A stretch of 64,000 nt of DNA from Bacillota bacterium (GTDB lineage Bacteria; Bacillota; Clostridia; Lachnospirales; Lachnospiraceae), in assembly GCA_023411555.1 (NCBI GenBank), contig JAEYOQ010000037.1, positions 1-64,000 of the forward strand. The letters run 5' to 3'. The notes beneath the pieces were generated by a model. The model was not told where the DNA came from and searched no databases. It worked only from the letters and a program-made list of their open reading frames with translations. The translations under genes and the position numbers were made by a program. How positions within the stretch are numbered: position 1 is the first letter of the stretch; each line of letters opens with the position of its first letter. Below, one piece after another: positions 41,724 to 51,443 of this stretch.

Positions 41724-42578
41724 TTATATCTCATTGATAAATCGTCTTAGGTTATCGTAACCGATTGTTATGCCGGTTATGGTATCCTCCATACCTTCAA
41801 ATTCAATTGCGATATAGCTATCATAGCCTACGCTCTTTAATATGGAGAGACATTGCTTGACTGGAACATCGCCATGACCTACAATCGTACCCTTCAGATA
41901 ATTATGGCCACGGGAATAGAAATATCCGGTACCTGGATCTGGGTGAAGCCCGGATTTTACATAAAAGTCCTTTGCATGGACGTATAAGATATAGGGTGCA
42001 ATTCTTCCGAAGGCTTTCTCAGGAGCTTCATCAGCACATAGGAAATTACCCATGTCACCAAGTAAACCAAAGTTTTCATGCCCTACGGCACGATAAAGCT
42101 TCTCTACACGTTCACTATCCTGACAGAAGAAGCCGTGATTTTCCACTGTGGTACGAATCCCTTTAGCTGCGGCATAAATAGTGATCTCTCTACATGCATC
42201 ACTAAGAAGGGGCAATACAGTATCAAAGGGTCTGCCATCTCCTCTGGTTGCATCATGACGTACGATACCAGCGCCTAAAATCTCGGCAATATCAATCATA
42301 TGCTTGACTTTTTCAATCTCAGCTTGTGTATCACCATTACTTCCGAAGATAAAATCTGCGCCAAAGGTAAAACAGGAGATCTTCATATCTTGCTGCTTAC
42401 ATTCTGCGGCCAGAAGCCTGGCATAATCTTCACGGGTAATACCCTCTGGAGGAAGGATATCTACAAATTCAATGGCTTCGAAACCGATCTCTTTCGCCTT
42501 TGCAATGCAATCGAGCTGGGTCATCTTGCCGGATGATAATAAACGATGAAAGCTATAGGAACTTACGGCTAATTTCAT
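41724..42578 (-). CDS. Sugar phosphate isomerase/epimerase family protein (TIM barrel)
   Basis: 284 residues of the xylose-isomerase-like/AP-endonuclease-2 fold. Metal-site segments are visible: ENHGFF near 142, GDMGNF near 174, HAKDFY near 195 and IEFEGMED near 260. Its start overlaps the stop of the upstream dehydrogenase by four bases (ATGA), so the two are translationally coupled. It likely isomerises, epimerises or dehydrates a sugar or keto-sugar made by the dehydrogenase. Confidence 0.88.
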   Translation of the reverse strand: MKLAVSSYSFHRLLSSGKMTQLDCIAKAKEIGFEAIEFVDILPPEGITREDYARLLAAECKQQDMKISCFTFGADFIFGSNGDTQAEIEKVKHMIDIAEILGAGIVRHDATRGDGRPFDTVLPLLSDACREITIYAAAKGIRTTVENHGFFCQDSERVEKLYRAVGHENFGLLGDMGNFLCADEAPEKAFGRIAPYILYVHAKDFYVKSGLHPDPGTGYFYSRGHNYLKGTIVGHGDVPVKQCLSILKSVGYDSYIAIEFEGMEDTITGITIGYDNLRRFINEI

Positions 42579-43636
42579 TTGATGATCACCTCATGGCCGG
42601 TTCTGGCAGATTCGTATATGGCATCCAGTATTCTCATAATATCAATACCATCCTCAGCCGGTGAGATGCAAGGTGTTCCATCTGTTAAGCAGGAAACAAA
42701 ATGATTAATCTCATTCTCAAACAATCCATCAAAGCTTAAGGCAGTTTCCGCATCCAGCGTAATATTCGATAAGTAATCGTGCATTTCATTATATATCTCT
42801 AACTCAGGGTTTAATTTTGCACCGCCCTTTGTACCAAATAACTCTATTTTTCCTTCATCATTCTTAATATTTAAGCTAAAGCTTGCTTCAATCGAAAGTA
42901 CAGCACCATTATCAAAGCGAATCATAGCAGATGCCAGGTCTTCTACATCACAGATATCATTCTCGCTTGCGCTGGCAGATTGATAAAATTTCTTGCCTTT
43001 GATATTCTTACGATCAGCCAGCTTATGGAAGGTTGCTCCGTATACAGAGATAGGCTTGGGATTACCGAGTAAATACCTCACCAGGTCGATGACATGTACC
43101 CCTAGATCGATGAGAGGACCACCACCGGAACGGGATTTGTCGCCGAACCATCCGCCCGGATTACCCTTTCTTCTTAGATAGGTAGCTTTCGCATAATAAA
43201 TCTCACCTAAATCATCGGCATCGATAAATTCTTTTAAGATTTTGCAGTCGTTGCCGTATCTTCTAACGAAACCGATCATTAATAGCTTATTATTTCTTTC
43301 GGCAGCTTCCTTCATAGTCTTTGCGTCTTCTTCGGAGATTGACATTGGCTTTTCGCACAGTACATGCTTACCGGCATCTAAAGCTGCAATGGTACATGCA
43401 GCATGTGCACTATTCCAAGTACATACACTGACTGCATCCAGCTCCGCAAGCTTCAACATTTCATTCATATCCGTAAAAGTATGCTTAATACCATACTTTT
43501 CTGCCATATATTTTAAGCGTTCTTCGTTAATATCACAGAAAGCATATAGTTCTACATTCTTGTTCTTCAAGTAAGCGCCTATGTGTGATTCAGAAATAGA
43601 ACCAGTTCCGATAATACCTATTTTAAGTTTATTCAT
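42575..43636 (-). CDS. Gfo/Idh/MocA-family dehydrogenase
   Basis: 353 residues, full length for the family. The N-terminal motif is IGIIGTGSISESH, the catalytic lysine motif CEKPMS is near 94-99, and the substrate domain has GGPLIDLGVHVIDLVRYLLG with the conserved His. It uses NAD(P) to oxidise a sugar, cyclitol or glycoside. AGGAGG precedes the ATG. It forms a coupled pair with the isomerase and probably a functional group with the isomerase-like protein at 43934, from which it is now separated by a MITE-like insertion. Confidence 0.9.
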   Translation of the reverse strand: MNKLKIGIIGTGSISESHIGAYLKNKNVELYAFCDINEERLKYMAEKYGIKHTFTDMNEMLKLAELDAVSVCTWNSAHAACTIAALDAGKHVLCEKPMSISEEDAKTMKEAAERNNKLLMIGFVRRYGNDCKILKEFIDADDLGEIYYAKATYLRRKGNPGGWFGDKSRSGGGPLIDLGVHVIDLVRYLLGNPKPISVYGATFHKLADRKNIKGKKFYQSASASENDICDVEDLASAMIRFDNGAVLSIEASFSLNIKNDEGKIELFGTKGGAKLNPELEIYNEMHDYLSNITLDAETALSFDGLFENEINHFVSCLTDGTPCISPAEDGIDIMRILDAIYESARTGHEVIIK

Positions 43637-43675
43637 CTGTAAAATCCTCCTATGGACTCATTATCAATTTGAGTA

Positions 43676-43935
43676 GAGTGTCAAAAGCCTTACATGTAAC
43701 TTGGTTTTCAATTTGCACATCTCTATCCAGGCTTTTAGCGTGATGATGAATATAATTCGATGAACAACTGTATGAGGCCGTTGGTACTTAGGTCCTGTAT
43801 TTTAGGACCTTATGTACCATTACGAGACTCATCCAAGCGAGAGCGTGTTGTGAATGAATTATATTCTGCATCATGCTATCAAAAAATGAAATTGAGCAAA
43901 TTGACAAAACATTAATTATAAGGCTTTTGACACTC
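43676..43935. mobile_element. MITE-like palindromic element, about 260 bp
   Basis: Ends are perfect 17-bp inverted repeats, GAGTGTCAAAAGCCTTA at 43676-43692 and its complement at 43919-43935. The halves remain complementary inward: TCAATTTGC, TGATG-GAATATAATTC, ACAAC, ATGAG and GGTACTTAGGTCC-type blocks recur inverted on the other side. It has no coding capacity and fills almost the whole gap between two metabolic genes; the right end covers the stop codon of the 43934 gene. No clear target duplication was seen. Confidence 0.65.
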
Positions 43936-44779
43936 AAAACATTATTTTATTCTGAAGAAATGAAATTGCGTTTCTCATATCTTTTTCCGGGTCATCACCA
44001 ACTTCGCGTTCTATGGTTAAAAATCCTTTGTAGCCAATTTCATCTAATGCCTTTAAGTATTCTGTAAAATCAACGTCACCCTCGCCCAGTGGCAGCTCGA
44101 TAAATGACTGACCGGATTGTAATTCTTCTTCAATGAGACCGTAGATAATCTCAGGATCCTTCTCCATGAGTTTTCGTCCGTCTTTTGCGTGAGTATGTAC
44201 GATATAATCCTTCAAAGTGTAAACAGCCTTTACAGGGTCATCTCCTGTTACCATGACGAAATTAGCAGGATCAAGGTTAACAGCTACCCCCTTTGAATTT
44301 AAGCCATCAAGGAATTCCTTTAATACAACTGCAATCTCAGGACCTGTCTCGATAGCAAAATGGGCATCCAGCTCATCGGCAAAGCGACTTAGGGTATAGC
44401 ATGCCTCTTGCATAATTTTATAGCGTTCATGATTCTTGTCCTGGGGTATCACGCCAATATGAGTAGTGATAATATTTGTCTCCAAATCCTTGGCAAGCTC
44501 CATGATGCGCTTTGATTTTTCGATGAGCATCGGATTCTTATCTTTATTACCAAAGCCCTGGCCTAAATCACCACATAAAGCGGAGAAAATCAAACCATTG
44601 GATTTTACTACGTCAAGCAGCTCCTTTCTTTTGGCAGATGTTAAATTCTCTGGTGAGTATTGACCTGAGGTGGCATACATTTGAAGACCTTTTGCTCCGA
44701 GCTTTGCGGATTTTTCTATGGCAGTAATTGTATCCAATTTAAAGGAATCCAACATAAGCCCAATCGGGAAATTGTACAT
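43934..44779 (-). CDS. Sugar phosphate isomerase/epimerase family protein
   Basis: 281 residues from the ATG at 44779 (AAAGGA eight to nine bases upstream; an earlier ATG at 44806 adds nine residues). TIM-barrel metal-binding parts are FAIETGPE near 150, VNLDPANF near 175, HTHAKDGR near 203 and IEREVGDDPEKD near 265. It shares its divergent control region with the AraC regulator at 44984. It resembles the isomerase at 41724 in fold but not closely in sequence, so the two probably perform successive steps. Confidence 0.87.
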   Translation of the reverse strand: MYNFPIGLMLDSFKLDTITAIEKSAKLGAKGLQMYATSGQYSPENLTSAKRKELLDVVKSNGLIFSALCGDLGQGFGNKDKNPMLIEKSKRIMELAKDLETNIITTHIGVIPQDKNHERYKIMQEACYTLSRFADELDAHFAIETGPEIAVVLKEFLDGLNSKGVAVNLDPANFVMVTGDDPVKAVYTLKDYIVHTHAKDGRKLMEKDPEIIYGLIEEELQSGQSFIELPLGEGDVDFTEYLKALDEIGYKGFLTIEREVGDDPEKDMRNAISFLQNKIMF

Positions 44780-44983
44780 AATAACCATCCTTTCTGATGT
44801 ATACAATGAAATGGGTTGAGGGAGTTTTCATTGTACCTGTGAGTTGTTTATTAATTAGTCTTATTGTATAATTAATGTATCCTAGGGTAAAGAATTGAAA
44901 TTGCTCTAAATTAACACAATATTGCTTTTGAGTAACTGCCGATTATACGTTTGAAATATATGAGTTATGGACTGGAGAAGCTT

Positions 44984-45805
44984 ATGAATCATAATAATTC
45001 TTACGAACTACATACCTACGAGGACCCTTCTTTTCCGTTTATTTTTCATAAGACTACCATGAAGCCCTATTATACTGATTTCCTGTCTCACTGGCATGAG
45101 AATATTGAAATCTTATTTGTCGTCGAGGGTGAGATGATAGTCATGTCCGATGCCAATATTGTTACTGCTCATAAAGATGATATTGTGATCATTAATTCTA
45201 ATAATGTTCATCATATACATACCAATGAATTAGAAGCCAGATATTATTGTCTTATCATAGATAGTAAATTTTGCTTTGATGCTGGTTTGGATACCGATGA
45301 AATTATCTTTCAAAGACTAATTTCGGATCATTTCGTAAAGGATAGATATCTGGCGATCAAAGAGGAGTTTGGAGCGAAAAAAGTACTCTACAAAGCAGGG
45401 ATAAAGGCATTCATTATAGAGATGCTTATTTATATTTATCGTGAATATACATTATCTGAAACCACTCTGACCAATAAGAGTAAGACAGAGAAAATAGGTA
45501 TAATTAAAAAAGCCATTCGATATATTCAAGATAACTATCAGAATAATATTACTGTTATAGATACGGCCCAGTATGTCGGGTTAAGTAAGTACTATTTCTG
45601 CCATATATTTAAAGAAATCACAGGTATTACTACAGTGAAATACATCAATTTATTACGCTGCGAGAGTGCAAAAAAAATGTTACAAACAGGACAATATCGG
45701 GTGGAGGAAGTAGCATATCGATGCGGCTTTGATAACCTGTCTTATTTTTCTAAAACATACAAAAAGTATATGGGTTGCCTTCCGTCATACTCAAAAAAGG
45801 GATAG
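44984..45805 (+). CDS. AraC-family regulator with N-terminal cupin sensor
   Basis: 273 residues. The start at 44984 has TGGAG seven bases upstream; upstream in-frame starts at 44951 (TTG) and 44960 lack a site. The N-terminal cupin (about 15-105) has SHWHENIEILFVVEGEM and NSNNVHHIHT. The C-terminal AraC DNA-binding domain (about 175-270) has VGLSKYYFCHIFKEITG and CGFDNLSYFSKTYKKYMG. Unlike the two-component systems nearby it senses a cytoplasmic sugar. It is divergent from the isomerase gene and probably controls that operon. Confidence 0.92.
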   Translation: MNHNNSYELHTYEDPSFPFIFHKTTMKPYYTDFLSHWHENIEILFVVEGEMIVMSDANIVTAHKDDIVIINSNNVHHIHTNELEARYYCLIIDSKFCFDAGLDTDEIIFQRLISDHFVKDRYLAIKEEFGAKKVLYKAGIKAFIIEMLIYIYREYTLSETTLTNKSKTEKIGIIKKAIRYIQDNYQNNITVIDTAQYVGLSKYYFCHIFKEITGITTVKYINLLRCESAKKMLQTGQYRVEEVAYRCGFDNLSYFSKTYKKYMGCLPSYSKKG

Positions 45806-45827
45806 GCCTGTATCAATAACTAATACT

Positions 45828-45891
45828 GCAGGACAGGGCAACATGCATCCCATAATACACTGTTTGACGGATGCATGTTGTTCTGTCCTGC
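45828..45891 (+). terminator. Terminator of the cupin-AraC gene
   Basis: A 23-bp stem with two G-U pairs (arms 45828-45850 and 45869-45891, core CAACATGCATCC with GGATGCATGTTG), followed by CTTTATAT. It starts 23 bases after the stop codon. Confidence 0.85.
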
Positions 45892-45911
45892 CTTTATATC
45901 TTACGCTATGT

Positions 45912-46138
45912 AACAGCTTCTTACTTATAAGGACCAACTTGCCTATCTATAACATTGCGGATCAATGCGGGTTTAACAATGTATCCTATTTTAGTTTTCT
46001 CTTAAAAAATCTTACCATATGACCCCGGCTGATTTCCGTAATAAGCATAACTATGTTTATTATGGAACAGAGTATCATTCAGAAACTCCTAATTTGGCGT
46101 CGAAAGAGTACTCCTGGACTAGGCAAGCAAATAGTTGA
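45912..46138 (+). pseudogene. Remnant of a second AraC-family gene (3' end only)
   Basis: Reads LIRTNLPIYNIADQCGFNNVSYFSFLLKNLT, the second helix-turn-helix of an AraC protein. At 46019-46022 the frame breaks and continues one base over as MTPADFRNKHNYVYYG through to a TGA at 46136. No N-terminal part precedes it; the upstream 20 bases are the terminator of the cupin-AraC gene. It is a decayed regulator, separate from the intact one. The remaining bases to 46311 hold no gene that I can see. Confidence 0.75.
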
Positions 46139-46311
46139 AAATCTGGGTATCAAGTTTATGAAAAGTATTCATTTTTACTCTATTATCAACTCATATATGT
46201 AATGCAAATGGTTCTTATGGTATAATTAGGTAATAAGTTTAACATATATTGTGATTGCCTGTAGAAAAATGTTACCAATGAAAATGGATAACCGGGAGTG
46301 AGGACAATAGA

Positions 46312-47223
46312 ATGAAATACATAGAAAGTAAACGAGTTTATATTCCGGCGAAAACAGAATTTATTCACAGAAAGTATCTGGACCTCCAATACGCGGATGG
46401 AAATGAAAGAAGGCAGTTGGATCTATATCTACCGAATGAAGGGAAAGGTCCCTATCCTGTTGTGATAGATATTTTCGGAGGTGGATGGTTCTTTGGCAAT
46501 AAGAGCTCCTACAAGCTAGAACCGGCACTACAGCTGAACAGAAAAGGCTTTGCAGTGGTCAGTATCAACTATTCCCTGAGTTACCAGCAGCAGTTTCCGG
46601 TACAGGTGGATGAGATTAAGGCTGCGATTCGTTATATTAAAGCCAATGCAGCGAAATATAATCTGGATCCAGACAGAGTAGCTTTGATGGGAGAATCAGC
46701 AGGGGCTCATTATGCAGCTCTTTGCGCCTTATCCTCTTCCTGTAATATGCTTGAGGATAAAGAAACATGGGGAAATGCTCAGGTCACCAGTGAAGTACAG
46801 GCAGTGATTGCTATATATTGCCCCACGAGGCTTGATCGAATTAAGGAGGAACTGGATGTATTAGGACTCGAACCCACCTTTAAAGAGGTAGGAGAGGCAG
46901 ATTCTATGGAGGGGATGCTGTTTGGACGGAGAAAGCCATCCGAGGTTCCTGAACTGGTCAAATTAGCCGATCCCCATACCTATGTTAATAAAAATTGTCC
47001 ACCGATTCTGTTCCTGCACGGTGATAGGGATCAATGTATTCCAATCCTACAAAGCATGACTCTGGCTACAGCAATTAAGCAAGTGGCTGGTTGTGATAGG
47101 GCAGAATATCACATTGTGAAGGGGGCAAGCCATAAACTTGCTGATTTTGAGACAGAGAAGATTTATGCAATAGAAGAGAATTTTTTAAGAAGAGTACTGA
47201 ACATAAATGGAGACACACCTTAG
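46312..47223 (+). CDS. Alpha/beta-hydrolase esterase (acetyl-esterase-like)
   Basis: 303 residues, cytoplasmic. The oxyanion motif GGGWFFG is at 56-62, the nucleophile is S129 in GESAG, the acid lies in FLHGDRDQCIP and the histidine in KGASHKLAD. The layout matches hormone-sensitive-lipase/BD-FAE type carbohydrate esterases that remove acetyl or feruloyl groups from xylan fragments. It is the first gene before a YesN/YesM pair, a sugar importer and a GH43 xylosidase, which supports de-esterification of imported xylo-oligosaccharides. Confidence 0.87.
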   Translation: MKYIESKRVYIPAKTEFIHRKYLDLQYADGNERRQLDLYLPNEGKGPYPVVIDIFGGGWFFGNKSSYKLEPALQLNRKGFAVVSINYSLSYQQQFPVQVDEIKAAIRYIKANAAKYNLDPDRVALMGESAGAHYAALCALSSSCNMLEDKETWGNAQVTSEVQAVIAIYCPTRLDRIKEELDVLGLEPTFKEVGEADSMEGMLFGRRKPSEVPELVKLADPHTYVNKNCPPILFLHGDRDQCIPILQSMTLATAIKQVAGCDRAEYHIVKGASHKLADFETEKIYAIEENFLRRVLNINGDTP

Positions 47224-47283
47224 GTATTTTGAAGGGATTCGTTAATGAAATCGAGCACCAGATTATTATTTGAGGAGGGTATT

Positions 47284-48018
47284 ATGTATCGAATGGTTAT
47301 TACCGACGATGAAGAAAAGATCTTGGAAGGGATATCAGAATTGTTCCCATGGAATAATATTGGATTTCAAGTGGTGGCAAAGTTTACGGATGCTAAGAGT
47401 GCATTGTCCTATATTGAGAGTAATCCGGTGGATGTGGTGATGTCTGATATATCAATGCCTGATATGAATGGAATTGAACTGACCAAGGAGCTGAAGCGAT
47501 TCCCACATATCAAAGTTGTTCTTTTTAGCAGCTATAAGGATTATGAATACATGCGCGCAGCGATTTTATATGAGACCTGTGATTATCTGCTAAAGCCGAT
47601 TCGCTATGAGGAGTTGGTGACATGTTTTGAACGTATTAAGGCTAGGCTGGACGAGGAGAATGTAACAGAGGTCAATAGGCCGAAAACCTACTATAACGAG
47701 ATTATCCAGAGAGTGGATGATTATCTGATTAATAATTATCGAAAGGCCTCCTTAGAGGGTGCTGCAGAAGCAGTTGGGCTCAGTCCAAATTACCTGTCAA
47801 AGATTTATAAAGAAAAATCAGGCTCTGGCTTCATGGAGAGGTTGAATAAGATTAGGATGGAGAAGGCCAGAGAGCTTTTAATGGATCCCAGCTATAAGCA
47901 TTATGAAGTGGCATTTTATGTGGGATATGATAATCCCAAAAATTTTTCCAGAGCATTTAAAGCTTATTTTAATGTAAGCCCAATGGAGTATAGAAACGGT
48001 CAAAGGAAGGGGAACTAG
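47284..48018 (+). CDS. YesN-like response regulator, short form
   Basis: 244 residues from the ATG at 47284 (GAGGAGG just upstream; an ATG at 47245 has no good site). Receiver with D8/D9 and phospho-acceptor D55 in SDISMPDMNG, and YLLKPIRYEE. The AraC-type DNA-binding domain follows almost directly (about 140-242), so it lacks the long middle region of the regulator at 287. It precedes its kinase, the reverse of the order at 287-3507. Predicted to activate the xylo-oligosaccharide import genes downstream. Confidence 0.93.
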   Translation: MYRMVITDDEEKILEGISELFPWNNIGFQVVAKFTDAKSALSYIESNPVDVVMSDISMPDMNGIELTKELKRFPHIKVVLFSSYKDYEYMRAAILYETCDYLLKPIRYEELVTCFERIKARLDEENVTEVNRPKTYYNEIIQRVDDYLINNYRKASLEGAAEAVGLSPNYLSKIYKEKSGSGFMERLNKIRMEKARELLMDPSYKHYEVAFYVGYDNPKNFSRAFKAYFNVSPMEYRNGQRKGN

Positions 48019-48025
48019 TTACCAC

Positions 48026-49816
48026 ATGCTTAAGAAGTTTTTTATCAAACGTTTTCAAACCTATGCGTTGATCATGATTATACCCATGCTGGTGCTTTTT
48101 AGTATCATGGGATACCTTCTGATTGATGCAAAGATGAAGGATTTTTATCGGATGGGGACACATACGGTAGATAGTATAAACCAAAACATTGTCAATAACA
48201 TGTATAGCACCATACATCAACAGGATATTATCCTAAGAAATGCACAATATAAGCTATCTATGAAGAAATTATTGAGTCATGACATTCTTGAGTATAGGGA
48301 TATTATATTCCTAAATGCCATGACTAATTTTTTAAAGAGCTATGAAAACTCTTATTCCTATATTCACTCCATCTATCTATATATGGACGGTTTGGATAAT
48401 TTATTAACTTCCTCTTCTACCGAAGTAGCTACTTTTAGAAGCTATTATGACATCGGATGGTATGACCAATATAGAATGATACCAAGCGACAGTAGGCAGT
48501 ATATTGAGACCAGAAAGCTGCAGCGGTACAGCTACGATGAAGAAAAAGATGTTATAACCCTATATCAACGAATGTCCAATGCCAAGGGTGTAATTATCTT
48601 AAATGTTAATATGGACGATTTTGGTGAGAAAATTCTTACCATGCTGAATCCCGGACAAAGCATATTTCTTCTTAACAATGAGGGGGAGGTATTATTTAGC
48701 AGCAGTAAAGAAGCAGCATCAAATGTTGGTACAAAGGAAGGCTTCTTCTCAGAAATCGTGAGTGATTTTGCTTCAAAGGGAGAGTCTTCTTACAATCAGA
48801 AATGGGTTAAGTTGAATGGTAAAGCATACTTGTTTTATATTGAGCCAAATGACCAATTCGAAACCTATATGGTATCGATGATCTCCTATGATACCTTCAC
48901 TACATCCCTGAAGGATTTCGTAGAGATCTCTGCAGCTATTCTATGCATTAATATTCTGATTGTCATGCTGCTGGCCTGGGTTACGACAAAAAGTGCATTT
49001 AAGCATATAACCTACCTTGTAGAAGTATTTAGTGCGGCGGAACGAGGGGAGCCCATCGAGGATCCCCAGCCTGTTGTGAAGGATGAGTACAATCTGATAT
49101 TGAATAATATATTGTTTCTTTATCTTAAGAATAATCAAATGCAGGTTGCTTTATTGGAGAAGCAGCATCAGCACCAGGTCTCTGAACTGATGGCCCTTCA
49201 GCTGCAGATTAATCCTCATTTTATCTTTAATACCCTTCAGACCATGGATCTGGAGATTATGAAGGAATTAGGAGGCCAATCCACCTTACATACCTTGGTT
49301 CAACAGCTGTCAAGCATTATGAAATATGCATTGGTTGATCCTACAGAAGCAGTTACCATAAGAGAAGAGCTTGATTATCTAAAGGCCTATCTGGAGATAC
49401 AGGAGGTTAGATTTAACAATAATATTATTACATATTATGAAATCGATGAAGAGCTTTACGGCAATTATATTTTTCGTCTCATGCTCCAGCCGGTGATTGA
49501 AAATTGTGTAATTCATGGAATAAAGTCGGTCAATCAACGTTGCTATATTAAGATTAAGGTGTATCAGAGAAAGGATCAGATATATATTTGTGTTATTGAT
49601 AACGGTTGTGGAATGTCAAAGCAGCATTTAGAGGAATTGAAGGTAAAAATCAATGATCCGAAGGCAAAGAACATTGGCTTAACTAATTTAAACCGGCGGT
49701 TAATATTGCGCTACGGAGAGGATAGCAAACTGGATATTCAAAGTAAGTCAGGTATGGGAACAGTTATTTGCTTCCGCATACCGATTCGGATAACGGAAAT
49801 CAATGAGTTGCTCTAG
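48026..49816 (+). CDS. YesM-like membrane sensor histidine kinase
   Basis: 596 residues: helix near 12-34, extracellular domain of about 260 residues, helix near 298-320, HAMP-like segment, phospho-acceptor H398 in INPHFIFNTL, N box VIENCVIHG, G1 DNGCGM and G2 IGLTNLNRRL, all present. GGAAGGGGA lies before the ATG, seven bases after the regulator stop. It senses an extracellular sugar and works with the regulator just upstream. The following 231 bases to the binding-protein gene hold its promoter region and no gene. Confidence 0.93.
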   Translation: MLKKFFIKRFQTYALIMIIPMLVLFSIMGYLLIDAKMKDFYRMGTHTVDSINQNIVNNMYSTIHQQDIILRNAQYKLSMKKLLSHDILEYRDIIFLNAMTNFLKSYENSYSYIHSIYLYMDGLDNLLTSSSTEVATFRSYYDIGWYDQYRMIPSDSRQYIETRKLQRYSYDEEKDVITLYQRMSNAKGVIILNVNMDDFGEKILTMLNPGQSIFLLNNEGEVLFSSSKEAASNVGTKEGFFSEIVSDFASKGESSYNQKWVKLNGKAYLFYIEPNDQFETYMVSMISYDTFTTSLKDFVEISAAILCINILIVMLLAWVTTKSAFKHITYLVEVFSAAERGEPIEDPQPVVKDEYNLILNNILFLYLKNNQMQVALLEKQHQHQVSELMALQLQINPHFIFNTLQTMDLEIMKELGGQSTLHTLVQQLSSIMKYALVDPTEAVTIREELDYLKAYLEIQEVRFNNNIITYYEIDEELYGNYIFRLMLQPVIENCVIHGIKSVNQRCYIKIKVYQRKDQIYICVIDNGCGMSKQHLEELKVKINDPKAKNIGLTNLNRRLILRYGEDSKLDIQSKSGMGTVICFRIPIRITEINELL

Positions 49817-50047
49817 GTGGTGACTATCTCATAATAGATCACATCAAAAACATTATAGAATATGAAGAATGGAATAAAAATATAAAAAAATGATACCCTG
49901 AAGCAAAATAAGAGTAATTTATGAGTTCTTATGATATTTCCGATACCTGTTCGCTTCGGTTTATGAATGTTAGAATTAATACATTGAAAGAACTTATTGC
50001 CTAATTGGAATAAGTATACTCAATAAAAAAAATGGGAGGTATTATGT

Positions 50048-51412
50048 ATGTTTTTGAAAAAAGTTACTACGATGATTCTTGTTGCAGCAATGGCGGTATC
50101 ATTAACCGCATGTAGCAAAAGCGACAACTCTACCGTCAGTACCAAAGGCGAGACGGGTACAGAACCCACAAAAGCAGCTTCTACAGACACTGGCGTATCG
50201 GCTACTGAAGAGCATGAGCCGGTTAATCTTCGTTTCTCCTGGTGGGGTGGAGATGCAAGACATGAAGCGACCTTAGCGGTAATTGAACTTTTTGAGAAAC
50301 AGTATCCTTGGATTACAATTGATGCAGAATACAGTTCGATTGATGGATACAACGATAAGCTTATGACACAGTTCGCATCCGGCACCGCTCCTGACGTCGT
50401 TCAGATGGAAACCGGTGCAGCGCCTGAATATCATAGTCAGGATTTGCTTTATAATCTGTCAGAGACAAGTATTGACTTCTCAAACTTTGATCCCATATTC
50501 CTTGAGAATAATGGACAATTCGGCTCTGGCAGCCAATATTCGATACCTACAGGAAAAGCAGGTTCTGCAATCATCGTCAACAAGGATTTGGCAGATGAAA
50601 TCGGCATTGACTTTACGAAACAATATGATTGGGATCAATTAATTGAGTGGGGTAAGCAGGTACAGGCTTATGATCCTTCTTTATACCTCCTTCAAGGTAA
50701 TGTAGGTACTATGATGCCATTCATTATGCGTTGTATGCCAAGACAGCTGAATGCACTGCCTATTATCACAGTGGATAATCAGCTCACAGTAACCGAAGAA
50801 CAGTTTACCATGATTTTAGATTATGTAAAGCAATTGTATGATAACAATGTTGCTGTTCCACTTTCCTATATAGCATCCTACAGTAATAATGTTCAGGATG
50901 ATCCAAACTGGATTGCTGGTAAATACGTAGCAAGCGTGGGATATACCTCTAGCGCAGATGTTTTACAGGCAGGTAATCCTAACGCTAATTATATAGCAGG
51001 TTGTATGCCGGTATATGCAAATGCAAAAAGTGATGGATGGGCGAACGACACTCCTCAGTTCATGGGTATTTATGTAAAGACAAAGTATCCGGAGGAATCA
51101 GCTTTATTCCTAGATTTCTTCTTCAACAATGAAGAAGCAACTAAAATATTAGGTACCGTTCGTTCTGTTCCTCCGACAGCAAAGGCTCAGGAGATTGTGA
51201 CTACAGCTGGAACCCTTAATCCTTTGACAAAGATGTCAGTTGATGTAAGCCAGCAGTACAAAGGTTTCTCTGACGGAGGTAAGACAACTAGCGCAGAAGT
51301 ATCAGCTATTCTTACAGATGCGTATGAAAGTGTTGCATACGGCGCAAAGTCTCCTTCTGAAGCAGCGAAGGAAGTCATAGATTTAATCAAGAATTATTTA
51401 TCCGCACAATAG
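50048..51412 (+). CDS. Sugar ABC transporter substrate-binding lipoprotein (UgpB/MalE type)
   Basis: 454 residues with a signal peptide and lipobox SLTACSK (Cys near 22) and a Thr/Ser-rich linker. The family-1 binding fold includes RFSWWGGDARHEATLAVIELFEKQYPWI, typical of the MalE/UgpB cluster rather than the LplA type used by the other two systems. GGGAGG precedes the ATG. Together with GH43 and esterase genes it most likely binds xylo- or arabinoxylo-oligosaccharides. Confidence 0.93.
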   Translation: MFLKKVTTMILVAAMAVSLTACSKSDNSTVSTKGETGTEPTKAASTDTGVSATEEHEPVNLRFSWWGGDARHEATLAVIELFEKQYPWITIDAEYSSIDGYNDKLMTQFASGTAPDVVQMETGAAPEYHSQDLLYNLSETSIDFSNFDPIFLENNGQFGSGSQYSIPTGKAGSAIIVNKDLADEIGIDFTKQYDWDQLIEWGKQVQAYDPSLYLLQGNVGTMMPFIMRCMPRQLNALPIITVDNQLTVTEEQFTMILDYVKQLYDNNVAVPLSYIASYSNNVQDDPNWIAGKYVASVGYTSSADVLQAGNPNANYIAGCMPVYANAKSDGWANDTPQFMGIYVKTKYPEESALFLDFFFNNEEATKILGTVRSVPPTAKAQEIVTTAGTLNPLTKMSVDVSQQYKGFSDGGKTTSAEVSAILTDAYESVAYGAKSPSEAAKEVIDLIKNYLSAQ

Positions 51413-51443
51413 AGCTACATAGCAAATCCATTAGGTGATCAAG

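Noticed and set aside
45729..46022. 97-codon frame taken as a complete small gene
   Set aside because: Its first half is out-of-frame with the cupin-AraC gene and crosses the terminator; only the AraC-like tail is meaningful, and that is a remnant.
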